A stretch of 64,000 nucleotides of DNA from Neonectria sp. B-13 (taxonomy: Eukaryota > Ascomycota > Sordariomycetes > Hypocreales > Nectriaceae). The position numbers and the translations under genes were made by a program. The first letter of the stretch is position 1; each line of letters begins with the position of its first letter. Where the stretch lies: contig NOKP01000003.1 in the NCBI GenBank assembly GCA_002682825.1, forward strand, positions 62,001 to 126,000, written 5' to 3'. Of the stretch, positions 10,776 through 22,840 are shown piece after piece. The notes below the pieces were generated by a model, which saw only the letters and a program-made list of their open reading frames with translations, did no database searches and had not been told where the DNA came from.

Positions 10776-12273
10776 ATGCCAATGGCTTCATCATGGACAC
10801 TCGGCAGCCTTACAGCCAGGCTTGGGCTCTCTACGGCGCGTTCACGATCGGAACCGCGAACTTTTCCCTCTCTGGGATTTGATGTCATCGACAAAGATCA
10901 GCCCATCGAGGAGGAGGGAATGCCAGAATACAAGCCCGAACATTTCTGCCCAGTCCGCTTAGGCGAAGTGTTCAACGACAGGTTACAGACTGTGGCCAAA
11001 CTGGGCTACGGCTCGTCCTCCACCATCTGGCTTGAACATGACCTTCAGTGAGTGCCCTCAGGTTGACAAGTCCGATGCAATGGTTGGTTGACCATCAAGT
11101 GCAGAGATCACGAGTATGTAGCCCTCAAAATCTACATACACAATTCTGTCCAACACCGTGAGCTGCCTTTTTATGAGCACTTGAACAAAGTCCTACCTAG
11201 CAAACATGTTGGCACTGGCAACGTTAGGAAGCTCCTAGACTCTTGTGAAGTCGTTGGACCTCACGGAAAACACATCGCGCTAGCTCTACAAGTTTCTCAA
11301 ATGAGCCTCAGAGATATGGATACGGTTTTCATGAAGGGTCGCGGCTTTGATGAGGAATTCGTCAAGAGTGCCATCAAGGAGTTGCTCGAGGCTATTGATT
11401 TCATGCACACAGAGGTTCAGGCAGTGCACACTGGTAGGCGACTCTCCTCCCTCTCCTTATGCGTGTACACATACATGCTAGCATGCCATGGGTTTCGTCG
11501 ATGCTAACTGAAAAAAGCCAGATGTACATCCGGGTAACCTACTCCTTGGGTTCAACGACAACTCTCTTTTCAAGAAAATGGAAGATACTGAGTTTTCAAA
11601 TCCCGTTCCTCGCAAAGAACTCCCAGATCGAACCATCTACTTCTCCCGTCTCATGAAACCGAAGGTTGGCCCACTCCTTCTCTCCGATTTTGGAGAAGTT
11701 AGACTGGGACCTGACCCTCACGCTGGTGACATTATGCCTATCATGTACAGAGCCCCCGAGACGCTGCTGTGGATTCAATGGAGTTATCCAGTCGATATCT
11801 GGAGCGTTGGGCTCACTGTAAGTCGAGCTTCAGTTAGCATTGCATTTCCCCGGTTGAGATGCTCATCACCACTAGGCATGGGATCTCCTTGAAGGAAAAA
11901 CTCTTTTTAGCGCCCGCAAAGAAGACGGGAGCTTTTCAGACGGTGTTCACTTCTCTGAACTCATTGCCGCGCTGGGACCACCTCCCGCTGAGCTCCTTGG
12001 CCGGCATCGCAAGAGAGCGCTCGAGTACTGGGACGACAACGGTACGTGTGATAATACATCGTTTTTATTTTGAGGATTACTGAAAACCTTCCTAACATAG
12101 GCAACTGGGGCGAGTTTGTTCCTATTCCAAAGGAAAAGACATTGGAGGCGGCTGAAACTAAGCTGAAAGATAACACTAAATTCCTTCGGTTCATGCGAAG
12201 AGCCCTTGCTTGGGATCCTAGCAAACGCCCAACTGCTAAGGAACTGTTGCAGGATCCGTGGCTGGTGGACTAG
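10776..12273 (+). CDS. SRPK-like serine/threonine protein kinase
   Basis: The model is join(10776..11047, 11105..11433, 11522..11817, 11876..12041, 12101..12273), 411 residues; all four introns (57-88 nt) keep frame. Residues 1-35 are basic, Ser-rich and free of acidic residues, like a mitochondrial presequence, as is common in fungal SRPK-like kinases. The N-lobe shows KLGYGSSSTIW and the ATP lysine in VALKIY (about Lys99). The catalytic loop reads HTDVHPGN, with Asp kept but HRD altered to HTD as usual in this subgroup. SDFGEVRLG is the Mg-binding segment and YRAPETLLW the APE motif. The C-lobe ends FMRRALAWDPSKRPTAKELL. It belongs with the fungal expansion of SRPK relatives rather than the single canonical SR-protein kinase; its substrate is unknown. 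Confidence 0.85.
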
Positions 12274-13076
12274 ACTTGATAGAATGTCTTTGGCATCTGT
12301 ATGAAGATCTCGCGCACATTGCACTGTATAGTCATAGACGCGGTATTGAGGCATCTCGAATTTACTCTTGCGTATTCTACTCAAAGCGGATGGCGGTGAC
12401 ATCGTTCGCAAGATGGTATCCTGGGTATTTGTGATCGGGAATAATGTCTGTAGTAGTGAACTCGACTCTACTCACAATCTTCAACCCGGTGAATTTCATA
12501 ATAGGTTGCCTACCTGGGAATGTAACTACAAGCCTCTCTCATGGTCCCCATATCGCCGTCGGTGACGAGGTGGAAAGATCCATGGAGGACTATTTAGGTT
12601 AGGGAGAGAGAGCATGACGGCAACGGCCTAGATAGTAACTATAGTCAACAGAGGCGTCACTGCTATGTCATCGATGTGAGGTGTGATGCTTTGAACAATA
12701 CGCGGACATGGAGAGCGGGAGGCGTCCCTTGGGATACAACGAATAAAATTGCTGGTGTGAAGGTAGCTCAGTCATGATCCCGGACTCCAGCTTTTCAACG
12801 GAAGCGTACGCGACTTGGAATTTGGTGTCTTTTGGAAGAACCCGGGAAATAGAGTAAACTTTCATCTTCTATTCCACAAACGCCAACATGCCCTGCACTT
12901 TTAGCAAGCTCTAATCACCCAGCACCGATCATATCCATTGAGAAGAATGAGGTATAACTATGATAACTTCTAGTGCTTGTTGGGGAAATGTGGCTCTACC
13001 TAACGGGATCCGGGATATCTCATATACTCCATGTCGTGTTTTGCACCAGTGTCCTAGAAAGGAGGCAAAAGAAAGG
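12274..13076. other. Intergenic region between the convergent kinase and Zn2Cys6 genes
   Basis: Nothing supported. A 65-codon minus frame at 12668-12865 has no recognisable content. Confidence 0.4.
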
Positions 13077-15343
13077 CTACGCCGGTGGCGCATTCGTCAA
13101 AGAGACGTCTAGGAAATCACAATCATACACCGACATCAATTCCTCCCAGAAGTTCTCATCGAAGTGAAAGTCAGCCGCCCAGTCCGGCGTGGCCTCTGTC
13201 ACCGGCAACGCTGCCGTCAGAGTCGGTCGCTGCTGCTCCTGCGGCGGCGGCTGTTGCTGCTGGTCCGACGGGATCTTGGAATTGAACCATTGGCGTATCC
13301 AGCGTGCCTTGAAGCTATACTTGAGAAACACACTGGCTCCATCGTCCAGTATCCGCCGACGGCGTCCCAACTCCTGCGCGACGCGGTCCGCCTCCTCAAA
13401 GTGGTCGCTCATGCGCCGCAGCACCTTGTCCATGTCGAGGCGGCGCCGGGCAAGCGCGGGCTCCCAGTCGGACGTGGGGTCCAGCAGCATGATGCGCGAG
13501 ATGGTGACGATGGCGAAGGCCACGAAGCCGCTGACCGTCACGGGCATGGCCGAGAAGTCCGCGGCGGGGATGGTGAACTGGTGGTTGAAGAACTGGCTGC
13601 AGCACTGGAAGCATTTCCAGAGCGCTTCGGCGCGCTGGAAGGGTTCCGCGGGGAGGCTGTCCGAGTCGGTGATGGAGGGCGCTTTCATGAGGAGGACGGG
13701 CTCGTAGAGTCGTAAGAGAAGGGCGTAGTAATGTGACCAGAAGATTTCTTGAGCAGGTTTGTTAGTTGGCCCTAGCCATCGAAGGAACAAGTGTAGCAAG
13801 ACGTGAACTAACTATTTTGCTTGACCACTTCAGGCTGGATCTTGACAAAATTATCCAGCTCACGGCGTGCGCTGTTCATGGCCATCTCGAGGGGAGCGCG
13901 ATATACAATCGCGGCCTGGTCTTGATAGTCGGTGGACCGCACGATGGTGTAGGCCCGCTCAGCGATATGCTGCATCTTTACCAACGCCACGAGGTAAAGA
14001 TCAGACTCGTACTCGGGTGCTTCAAGTAGCGAGTCGCAGCATTGAGCCAGCCAGTTGTTCCAGGGAAGCTGTGTCCCTCTTCTAAACATGACACATAATC
14101 TGCGACTGGTCAGAATCGCGAGAGTTTGTTGGATCCCCAAAATGACAACTTACAGGCATGATATGTGGTAGAATCCCAGCACAGCTCGCTTCTCCTCTGG
14201 GGTATGCGGAACGCTGGCCTTCACCCCACAAGAGGAGACGCTTTTACCGATCATCGTCCAAGCATCTCCCAACAAAGATTTGCTAGGGATGCCACAAAAT
14301 CCCGGCGCCTTATCCAACCTCAGGTCGATGACCAAGGATACAGCGAGCTGAAGAATGGGTGTGGCCTGCGGCTCCAAGTAAAACGGGAAGTCGTTCCTTG
14401 AATGCCAGGTGAGCACTGTGCCAATTGCATCATACAGGAGATGAACTTACCAAGCAAGGTGTATCAAAATAGCCTGGAGCATGTCGAGCCGTCTTTCCTG
14501 CAGGACAATAACATGCTCGGCAAGATACGTGCGAAACCACGTCTTGATCTCGAGCTGCACGGTGCTCGGCAGCGGGACGACGACAGACATGACAGTCCAG
14601 AACAGGAACGGCGACTGTGCGTACAGCTCTTGAGTAGTGAGGTGTTCTAAGAGTGGTACAAAGGGAAACAAGGGTACCAGGTTTTGGCGGTACACGTCAA
14701 GATGCCGTGAGGCTTCATCGTGAGTGAGACGGAATCCGGGGAAGAGTTCCAGGTAGGATGGATCGTTGGAGACGTCTTCGCCTATATCGCATAGATCGCT
14801 CCCGCAAATGTGATGGTTGACGCTCTCCTCAACACGGGTGAATTGGTTGACAGGCTTCGCAACGGGTGGTAGCTGGGTTTGGGTGGCCTTGGGGCTCTCT
14901 GGCGTTAATGGGGATGGGCCTTTGGCCTGGATATGTTGGCTTGAGGCGAGTAACGAGACGATGCCGTCGAGTTTCTTCTCCAGCTGGGCGACTCGGCTGC
15001 ATGGAAGAATTAAAGATTGAACAAAAGAGTCAAAGGCAAGATTGCGTTCGGAGTGTCTTACGTCGACTTTCCTCGTTTCTTCCTCGGTACTGCGTCTGGA
15101 ACATGGCATGGAAGCTTCATTCGGGCACACCTACCGGGCAACATCAGCACATCGGGAATTATCAAGGCGCCGAGTCGCCGGTACTGACCTGGAACACATC
15201 TTCTCCGACCGCGCAGACCCAGTCGCAGGCCACTGGCACTTCATCTTCAGCCGGGCGCAATTCAAGCACGCCCTCGGCTTAGGGTTCGTCTTGTCATCGT
15301 CCTGGCAGTGGTATTCTTCGCGACTCACGAGGCAGTCCTCCAT
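13077..15343 (-). CDS. Zn2Cys6 fungal transcription factor
   Basis: Minus strand, complement(join(13077..13747, 13813..14105, 14154..14396, 14451..14996, 15062..15130, 15189..15343)), 658 residues. The zinc cluster has Cys at 26, 29, 36, 50, 53 and 60 (CLNCARLKMKC, then MCSRCARMKLPC), split by intron 1. A basic linker PRKKRGK and a short coiled coil (RVAQLEKKLDGIVSLLAS) follow. The middle holds the fungal-specific regulatory domain (LYPLF-type segment VPLFPFVPLLEHL, FPFYLEPQATPILQLA, RRGTQLPWNNWLAQC). An upstream in-frame ATG at 15454 would add 37 residues; I prefer the ATG at 15343, because the extension looks non-coding. No metabolic partner gene is adjacent, so the target pathway is unknown. 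Confidence 0.85.
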
Positions 15344-16545
15344 AATTCGAGCAGAATAGCGTGCCACCAGAATATCACCGGTAGGCTCATCTGTAGGGAA
15401 GAAGGAAACAAACAACAGGCAACAGGTCTTCCTCCTGTGAAATGGAATGAGCAAGTCGGACGTAAGAGGGACTTAAACCCGGAGTCCGGAGCTTAGATTA
15501 CTTCCCGAACCATGCCATTTTGGGCGTTATTGCTGACAAGTGGAGTCAAATTTGCTTGATATGAGTCGGCAACGGGTATCAATTTATCGCCCGTATCCGG
15601 GTACCCTAGACTCATGAAAGGCCAATTCTCTAGCTGGGATTAGTTCATGCCCTGAATAGGCGTTGCTGATGAACATCTGTTCAAAGTACCTATTAGACCA
15701 GTCTTTCACTGATATTGGAAGTCAAATCGGACTTTTTGTTGTTCAAATTCATGAAGAAAGTTCCTCGGCAGATGGTGAGGCTTCAGTCGCAACGAGCGCT
15801 TGCGACGAACACCATGATAGTCGAAACCATGGTGTTTCACACCAGCTCTCCCTAGTATCCAAGCGTAAGTCCAACGAAACACGCGTAAATTACTACATCC
15901 ACTCAGTGGACAGTCAAGAAAGTGGCCCACATGCGGCTTACTATGTGCTTTAGATTACTGGAGGTCACCCACACTGTAATGTGTAGCGAAGCCGATTGGG
16001 GCAATGTAAGCTGCGAACGCTGAATAGCAAAGAGGCCCACCGTAGGTCATAACCAATGTCGAGACAAACAATAAGAATGTGATTCTAGCCGTTCCATTTC
16101 CCCATCCACCTTGTTCTGCTTATTATATGCTCTGTCCTCTTCGCTCGCTGGGCAAAGTGTTAATCTCGCCACATAGTCTTAGGGACAACACCAATGGCAA
16201 GTCGCCAACAAAAAAGCAATGCAAGAGCAAAGACGATGTGGTTCTCAGCGTTGTAGAATTTGCGTCCGACAAGCTGCCGTAGCCGCACGAAGCACCAGTA
16301 CTCCGCTAGTTTGCGCTATCCAAGGCCACAAGGACGTTGAAAAGAACGGAAGACAAGCACCTCTCAGAGGTTATATGAAGGGAAAGGGGATCAAGCGGCC
16401 GGATATTTAGCATCATGGTCTTCGCGCTATCCTAGATTTACAAACAGACGCCACGGAAGGTACATAGCAAGACTATTAAGGTTGTTCTTGCTAATATTAT
16501 TGTATTCTTCGTCTATACGAAGTCCTCCCATGCAGCGTTCTACCC
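15344..16545. other. Intergenic region upstream of the Zn2Cys6 gene
   Basis: About 1.2 kb with no supported coding sequence. A 96-codon plus frame at 15663-15953 is read as chance. Confidence 0.4.
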
Positions 16546-17304
16546 TCAAACTTCAGCCGCAATCTCGAAGATCTGCTCAACAAACAAATCCAGCTCGGTG
16601 ATAAAGGCACAGTGACCACCGGGGTTGCGAAGCACCTTCTTTAACGTCGGGATGGTCGAGATGATCTGCTCCTGCGTGGCCGCGGGAATTGTCTGGTCCT
16701 TCTCGCAGAGGATGTAATACGCTGGAGTCTTCAGCTCATCCAGTCCAACAGGAGAAGGACCAGCCAGGGCTTCCAGCGATTGCGGCAGGCATGCGGCCAG
16801 AAACTTGTCCGCAAGGTCGTCAGCCATATCAGGGCCGTAGAAAGCGGCGCGAGCCTTGACGTTCGCCCTCGCAATGCCGTCCTCGACGTCGACAATATCG
16901 ATGATAGGCAGGACGCTCAGCGCACTGCCACCCTTCTTAGGAGGCATGTTGCTCGTGACATACACCACGGCCCGGAAGCCGCCCTTCTTGCCTTCGGCCG
17001 CCCTCTCAGCCACCGAGTAGCCTTTCGCAGCTATCGTCAAAGGCGTGCCGCCATATGAGTGCGAGATGCCGAGGAATTCTTTGCCTTGGTCTAAGTAGGG
17101 GGCAATTGCTTCCTGGATGTTACGAGCGTCGTCCTCGCAGGTGACTTTACTGTCGGTGCCAATGCTAGGGTGACGGACGGCAATGACAGGGGAGAAGCCA
17201 GCGGCCTCGAAACGCTCCTTGGCTAGATCAAAGCATGATGGGAGGTGGAAGCCGCCGTGAGCGAGCACGATGCCCAGGTCCCTGGAAGTATTGGTGGCAG
17301 ACAT
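16546..17304 (-). CDS. Alpha/beta hydrolase (salicylate esterase / pheA-like family)
   Basis: Single-exon minus-strand gene, 252 residues from the ATG at 17304 (MSATNTSRDLGIVLAHGGFH). The frame is open to 17373, but the extension lacks character, so the shorter start is preferred. The oxyanion strand LAHGGFH is at residues 14-20. The nucleophile elbow reads SHSYGG with Ser83 as nucleophile, so the usual first Gly of GxSxG is Ser. An Asp lies in the CEKDQTIP segment, and the catalytic His is in NPGGHCAF near the C-terminus. The family includes plant-type methylesterases and bacterial/fungal esterases of small aromatic or polyketide esters. The substrate is not predictable. It is flanked by long gaps and is not part of an obvious cluster. 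Confidence 0.8.
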   Translation of the reverse strand: MSATNTSRDLGIVLAHGGFHLPSCFDLAKERFEAAGFSPVIAVRHPSIGTDSKVTCEDDARNIQEAIAPYLDQGKEFLGISHSYGGTPLTIAAKGYSVAERAAEGKKGGFRAVVYVTSNMPPKKGGSALSVLPIIDIVDVEDGIARANVKARAAFYGPDMADDLADKFLAACLPQSLEALAGPSPVGLDELKTPAYYILCEKDQTIPAATQEQIISTIPTLKKVLRNPGGHCAFITELDLFVEQIFEIAAEV

Positions 17305-18689
17305 GGCGTTATTGGGATCGAGATGATTGACGATTGATGTGACTCTGGACCCTGTAGCGTGACTAGGCAACAAACTAAGCGAAAATGAGCCTTGCTTGGA
17401 TAAGGGATGGCGAAAAAGAGCAGGATAAGAGAGGATGGGATACTATGTATCCTTGGGAACACGAGAATGCAGCCCAACCAGTGTATAAATACTACGTAAC
17501 GTTGGTACCGTTGGTTCATGAGTGGGCCGCCTGGCTGCAGAGCGTGTGGATTGGCTGGGTCGTCGAGCCAACCGGGGTTCATGGAAGTTGTCCGTGTTGG
17601 TCCAGACACCGTCACATCAGACCCTCGCACTGGCCGGTGCATGATAACCGAAAACGACTCGTTCCTGCAGTACCCAGTGCCATGGGTCTGAGGCTCTGAG
17701 ACCCTTGGGCCCTTGCCCGGATCAAAGGAGAAATGGCGGTATGGAGTAGCGCTGGAAGCGGGTGATTTGAGCCAGACGGGAGTATCTGATGTCGATCGGC
17801 CTCGATGGAAGCGTATCCTTCCCGGCGGGGGCCAGGATTTGTTACTACGTAGACTCATGGGCCAGAGTGGAACGGTCCAACAAGAGCCTAGTTGGTAACT
17901 TGGTAATTATGCCCTATCTACGAATACAAACCGTTGTCGTTTTCGAACACTCCACTATCGCCTTTTCACGGCAGGTTTTGGGTTTCTGTAGGATTCGCAT
18001 GCTGGTCCGGGAAGTGTCGGCAGATACCCGTTTCTTTAGCTGCTCTCCATGAACCATGCATGATGCTGAATCGCTTGTGGGTCCGGCATCTGGGTTTGAC
18101 CTTGTCCTTGTCCTTGTAAGCGGCGGGATCGTATGTAATATTTCCGAGTTGGATATGCAGTGCATTTGAGTGAGTTGTCTACCCAACAAACATGATTTAT
18201 GACTATTTCTACGACTGACGCACCTTTATGCTGCGTCTAACTCCTCATCAACTGTCTACCGCGCTGCGGTCACACGATCCATCGCAAACAAGCATGGAAT
18301 CTCCTACGCCAGCTTGGGTCTCCCGGCCGGGGAACCTTGCCACAACACTGGTTCATTTGCTAGTAGGGCGAATCGGAACATGGCGCTAAGTGGGCCTAGT
18401 TGAAGCCGTATCAGACCATGTTGCCATGCCCCCTTCGAGTGTGCGAACTTTCGAAGGAGCCGCACTGACGACGCAGAGCTTCCGCACGCACACGCAAACT
18501 CTCAAAGGGATGCCTGTATTAAGCAATGCCGACCCAAAGGGGATGGGATCGCTGGAATCCTTGGCGCTGAGCCGCAATTCTTCGCCCTTTCTTGCTGTAT
18601 ATATGTATACCGGAAGCCTAGACTTTGCAAATGGTTGATCGACGAATCCTTCTTCTTCGTACAGCGAACGGCGCTCCCACTTCTTCACC
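17305..18689. other. Long divergent intergenic region
   Basis: About 1.4 kb between divergent genes. No coding sequence, RNA gene or repeat could be supported. A TATATA tract near 18598-18606 lies about 85 bases upstream of the ATG at 18690 and may serve as the core promoter. Confidence 0.4.
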
Positions 18690-20247
18690 ATGGATGATGT
18701 CACTTACTTCTCGAACGAAAGCGTCAGCAGCATTCTGATGGTTCCGCACGCCGTCTTTAGTGCTATTGCTACCGTTTTTGTTGGCTTGCGTCTGTACACT
18801 GCACGACATGTGACCAAGACTAAGTGGTCCGTGGATGAATACGTCTCCATTGCAGCTCTGGTGAGATCCTTGGTCTTCGTATCCGCCATGGTCCATTACT
18901 AATCACAGCCGTTGCCAGACGACGAACCACATTATGATTGTCTGCGAAGGCGTTGGTTCGTCCCCTGTCCCATTACGGCAGCCCTCGCAGTTGAACAACG
19001 CTGATTATGGCTTATAGGTGTATCCAACGGCTTAGGATCAAACATGGTCAAGATTACCACCGAATTTCCTGGCGGTATCTCTAGCTTCTTGAAGGTATGT
19101 GTCGATCTGCCGCAACTCCACTCTCCCCTCATGACCAGGGCAGTGATCTAATAGCCTTGCAATAGTCTATCTTAGCAATCGAGTGCGCATATGGAATAGC
19201 GTGCCCCTTATCCAAGATGGCTGTCTTAGCCATGTATTACCGCATCTTCTCGACATCGAAATTGCTCCGGTATTGTCTGTGGGCGATAGCTGCCATGCTC
19301 GCGGGATGGGGAATCGCCGTCGTAATAGTTAGCAGTAAGTCGCCGAACAACTCTTTCTCATCCTTTCAGCCTAAAAAGGTCCCGTAGTGGACTAGCCAGG
19401 GGAAGGTTACTAACTTCTGATGCTGCAGTCTTCACCTGTGACCCTGTCCATGGCTTTTGGGACAAGAGCATAACGAGCAAATGTATCGACTCAAGCAAGT
19501 TTTACATCGGAATTACGGTTCCCAATATCATCTTTGATGCCCTCACTGTGGCTCTTCCGGTCCGCGAGGTTTGGAAGTTGCAAATGGGCCGAGACAAAAA
19601 ATGGGCGATTACCAGTGTCTTCCTACTAGGTGGCAGGTAAGAAATGATCGCCGAATGATGATTGACATGCCGCGCAAGGAGTATAGATGTTGACAAGTTT
19701 ATGGTCTAGTGTCGTCCTTGCCTCAATTACCCGTCTCGTCCTCTTCTGCATCTACCAGCCCGGCGCCGGCGCCAGCGGGAACAACATCAGCCAAACAGTC
19801 CTCTTTCCCCATACGGCATCTGCCATTGAGACATGCCTCGCCATCATCGGAGCCTGTCTGCCGACATGTGCGCCGCTTCTCAAGCGCATGTTGGGCAGTG
19901 TCGCTACTGTCGTGTCCAGGGACACAGGCTCCGGGAAGGCAGGCGACAAGTCATCCAATAACTTCAATACCCGCATCACCATTGGCAAGATGTCCAACCG
20001 CGGAGGCGTCGTTTCGAAGCGAGCGAGGGATGATGACCTGGACGGCTCCTTTGAGCGCCTTGATGATGGGAGCTTCCAGGGGTCAACTGACGACTTGTAC
20101 GTTGACGAGTCTGATAGGAGGGACGACAAAGCGAGGAATGGGCCCCAGATACGTGTACGGCGCGAGGTGCAGGTGGAGAGCAGTGAAGGCTTTACAGATG
20201 ACTATCACAGGGAGCGAGCTGTGAGTATCCCACTGAGACACCTATAG
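18690..20247 (+). CDS. Rhodopsin-domain integral membrane protein (Pth11/SAT4-like, seven TM)
   Basis: Model join(18690..18860, 18919..18955, 19018..19094, 19166..19334, 19429..19636, 19710..20247), 399 residues. Six exons with short introns; the 37-nt exon 2 is fixed by splice phase (TTNHIMIVCEGVG). Seven hydrophobic helices can be followed: ILMVPHAVFSAIATVFVGLR, a short helix at the exon 1-2 join, LAIECAYGIACPLSKMAVLA, LLRYCLWAIAAMLAGWGIAV, IGITVPNIIFDALTVALP, SVVLASITRLVLFC and TCLAIIGACLPTCAPLL. Family-typical pieces are IFTCDPVHGFWD and PTCAPLLKR. A charged cytoplasmic tail of about 120 residues follows. These fungal proteins are GPCR-like or of unknown transport role; the ligand is unknown. 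Confidence 0.85.
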
Positions 20248-20475
20248 CGCTTGTGGGTCTTTGCACGTGAGGACTCAGTAGAGATTCTTTAAGTTAAAAG
20301 ACAAGATTTCTCCAACCAACAGGTTGAGTGTAAATGTTCGCGAGACCGGACCTTTGAGCAGGAACATTCTCACCGAACCCCACTTAACTTAACTTCCATG
20401 AAAGAGCCTGGGCTCCTATTCGCTGACCACATTTACGACCAGATGACTTTGACCCCTGGGGGTTCCCCATTACAC
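20248..20475. other. 3' flank of the rhodopsin-domain gene
   Basis: Short spacer before the repeat array at 20476; no gene. Confidence 0.4.
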
Positions 20476-20836
20476 TCTGACCGCACTCAACCTATCAGGG
20501 ATTAATGCACCGCCCTCCCTTTCACTGCAATTCTAGCGTCTCTAGAGGACTCTGACCGCACTCAACCTATCAGGGATTTATGCACCGCCTTCCCTTTCTC
20601 CCCTCTTTCACTGCAATTCTAGCCTCTCTACGGAGTAGAGGATTCTGGCTGCATTCAACCTATCAGAGCCTCGACTTGGTCAAAAATATTGTTGAGCTCG
20701 TAATCTTGGTGGCACACAGTGGTGGGCCTCCCTCACTGCACTGCAATTCTAGCGTCTCTAGAGGACTTTGACCGCATTCGACCTATCAGAGCCTCGACAT
20801 GGTCAAAGATATTGTTGAACTCGTCATCTCCGCGGC
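20476..20836 (+). repeat. Degenerate tandem array carrying the CACTGCAATTCTAG core
   Basis: Four imperfect units begin with TCTGACCGCACTCAACCTATC or close variants, at about 20476, 20550, 20645 and 20767. Three of them lead into the core CACTGCAATTCTAG, at 20523-20536, 20609-20622 and 20739-20752. Each core is followed by a short dyad (GTCTCTAGAGGAC, or CCTCTCTACGGAGTAGAGG). Units 3 and 4 also share TATCAGAGCCTCGAC and then a GGTCAAARATATTGTTGA stretch. The spacing is uneven (about 75-120 bases), so this is a nested or amplified array rather than a clean satellite. Single cores recur at 34-35 kb and 39.8-45.3 kb. Confidence 0.8.
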
Positions 20837-21378
20837 ACACGCCTCTGCATGCAAAGCAGCCCAAGGCAAAGTAGGAACATCTGAAATGGCCAGATGAGAA
20901 AGGCAATTTGAAATCCCCATGACCCCAACTTTCGCCCTGGCCGCACTTGTTGCTCTTCATTCCCCGATGTCCCTAGTCGCACTGGGACCTCTTGATCTGC
21001 ATGCAGCTTTGTGGATGTCTTAATTATCTATGGCCTTGAACCCACCCGCCGATAGCCTTAAACACGGTTCAAAATGCGCCCCGTCTGATAGAGGAGAAAG
21101 GGAATGGGCTTGGTCACTGATGTCTTTATAAAATGCACCTTTCATGCACGTTTGGCTGGTAGGAGCATGATGTCTCAAGTCATAATTCTCCCCACACTTG
21201 TTTGCTAATTTACATTGGTATGGGCTGGCGATAGATCAGTGGCATACACAGCCGGCCACGATTAACCAACTACGTACTACTATATCCGTAGTCGCTTCGG
21301 AGCTTTTAATCTGAACTTGGTTTCATTCTTTCTCTATTTCTTGTTGTGATCATGTCATGGTGTATAATTAAGACCGCC
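20837..21378. other. Intergenic region downstream of the array
   Basis: No coding sequence supported. It forms the 3' flank of the minus-strand dehydrogenase gene. Confidence 0.4.
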
Positions 21379-22840
21379 CTACGCATGGTGACCGTTGACC
21401 CCGTTTGTACCGTTAATCTTCTTGGCCTTGAACTCCTTCTTGAAGAGAGCCTCCATCTCCTTTCTCACAGAAACAGCCTGGGCGGATGCAGTGTATTCGA
21501 TATCCTGCCAGCTCAGTCGCTGGTCCTTCTTGACCGGTCGCTTCAGCACAAATCCATGCGCAAGGCCGATGGGAAGGCCCTCAATGGCCATTGAATCCGC
21601 AGCGGGCATGAGTCTGCCGTAGACGGTGAAGCCACCCTCGCCGTCGAGCTTCTCGCCAACCTCAAGATCTCGCTTGGCGGTGGCAACAACGTCGCCGGAC
21701 CAGGTCTTGGTCTGCCCTGTAGGCTCTCCACGGCACATGATGGTGGCGATGGAGACGCCCAGCTCGAGACCGATGAGGTGGTAAGGCTTGTACTGGGCGG
21801 CGTACCATCCACTAGTGTCGGTCTTGAGACCGTATTGCTTGAAACATTCCTTCTGGTACTCTCCGGGAGCTGAGGTTTGGGTGTCAGTAAATGCTTTCAT
21901 ATGGTCCGCAATGAGACAACTTACCCTTGATAACGACGTAAACACCCCATCGGAGGTGGTTGAAGACCCATCTGCCGTCCGTCTCCATGCAGGAAACAAC
22001 CTCGACAGTGCCGTTCTTCTCACATTGTCCACCCTCGCTCTCAGGCTTCAACACCTCGGGCAAATCCCAGACTCCACAAGGAGGGAACTTCAAGCCATTT
22101 GTGGGAGGGCTCAAGTCGCATCCGTTAGCGACGGCCGCCATCTCCAGGGCCGACTTCGTGCCGTCCAAGAACGAGTTAAACATCTGAGGGTTGAAGTCTC
22201 CAGACTCAAGCTGCTCGTCGGTGAAGCCGTAGTACTTCCACACGGTGTCGGGGGTCGAGTAATGGTACTCGGGGAGATGCTTGGTTCCCTTGCCTGCGCA
22301 GACGACCTCGAAACCGGCTGTGCGGGCCCAGTCGACCATCTCGGCAATCAGGGCTGGTTGGTCTCCGTATGCCATTGAGTAGATAATTCCAGCCTCACGA
22401 GCCTTCCTCGCTAGGAGAGGACCGGCCAAGACGTCGGCCTCCACGTTGATCATGACAATGTGCTTCTTGTGCTCACAGCACAACAGGGCGTGTCGGATAC
22501 CCGCGGAGGGACTACCGGTGACCTCCAAAATGACATCGATCTCAGGAGTAGCAATGAGGGCTGCTGAGTCTGTGGTGATGGCAGTCTTGCCAGCCTTGAT
22601 GCCCTCCGACACAGTGAGGGTGCAGGTAGCATCGTACTTCTCCTCGGGGAACCCAGTGCGCTTGAGCGAGGCGAGAGCTCGATCCTTGGAGAGATCGGCG
22701 ATGCCTGCTAGACGGAGGCCTGTGGTTCGGAAAGACTGCGAGATGAACATGGAACCGAACTTGCCAGCACCGATGATGCCGACCTGGATTGGCTTGCCGG
22801 CCTCTTCGAGCGCGGCAAGCTTAGTTGATAGGCTAGTCAT
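21379..22840 (-). CDS. NAD(P)-dependent dehydrogenase with C-terminal SAF-like domain (COG4091 type)
   Basis: Minus strand, complement(join(21379..21869, 21925..22840)), 468 residues. The 55-nt intron has GTAAGT and a CCTCAG acceptor. The Rossmann fold opens with VGIIGAGKFGSMF (glycines at about 21-29), followed by GIADLS. The middle carries the family segments EVTGSPSAGIRHALLC, NVEADVLAGPLL and YGDQPALIAEMVDWAR of homoserine-dehydrogenase-like proteins. The C-terminal part (RDLEVGEKLDGEGGFTVYGR) resembles a SAF domain. It shares a 797-bp divergent promoter region with the MFS gene at 23638 and lies 7 kb from a DUF1537 kinase. From family and context I infer oxidation of an acid sugar or polyol, not homoserine synthesis. 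The exact substrate is unknown. Confidence 0.8.

Noticed and set aside
15663..15953. 96-codon plus frame upstream of the Zn2Cys6 gene
   Set aside because: No conserved pattern or splice partner.
20476..20836. CRISPR-like array
   Set aside because: Units are imperfect, spacing is uneven, and the genome is eukaryotic with introns.
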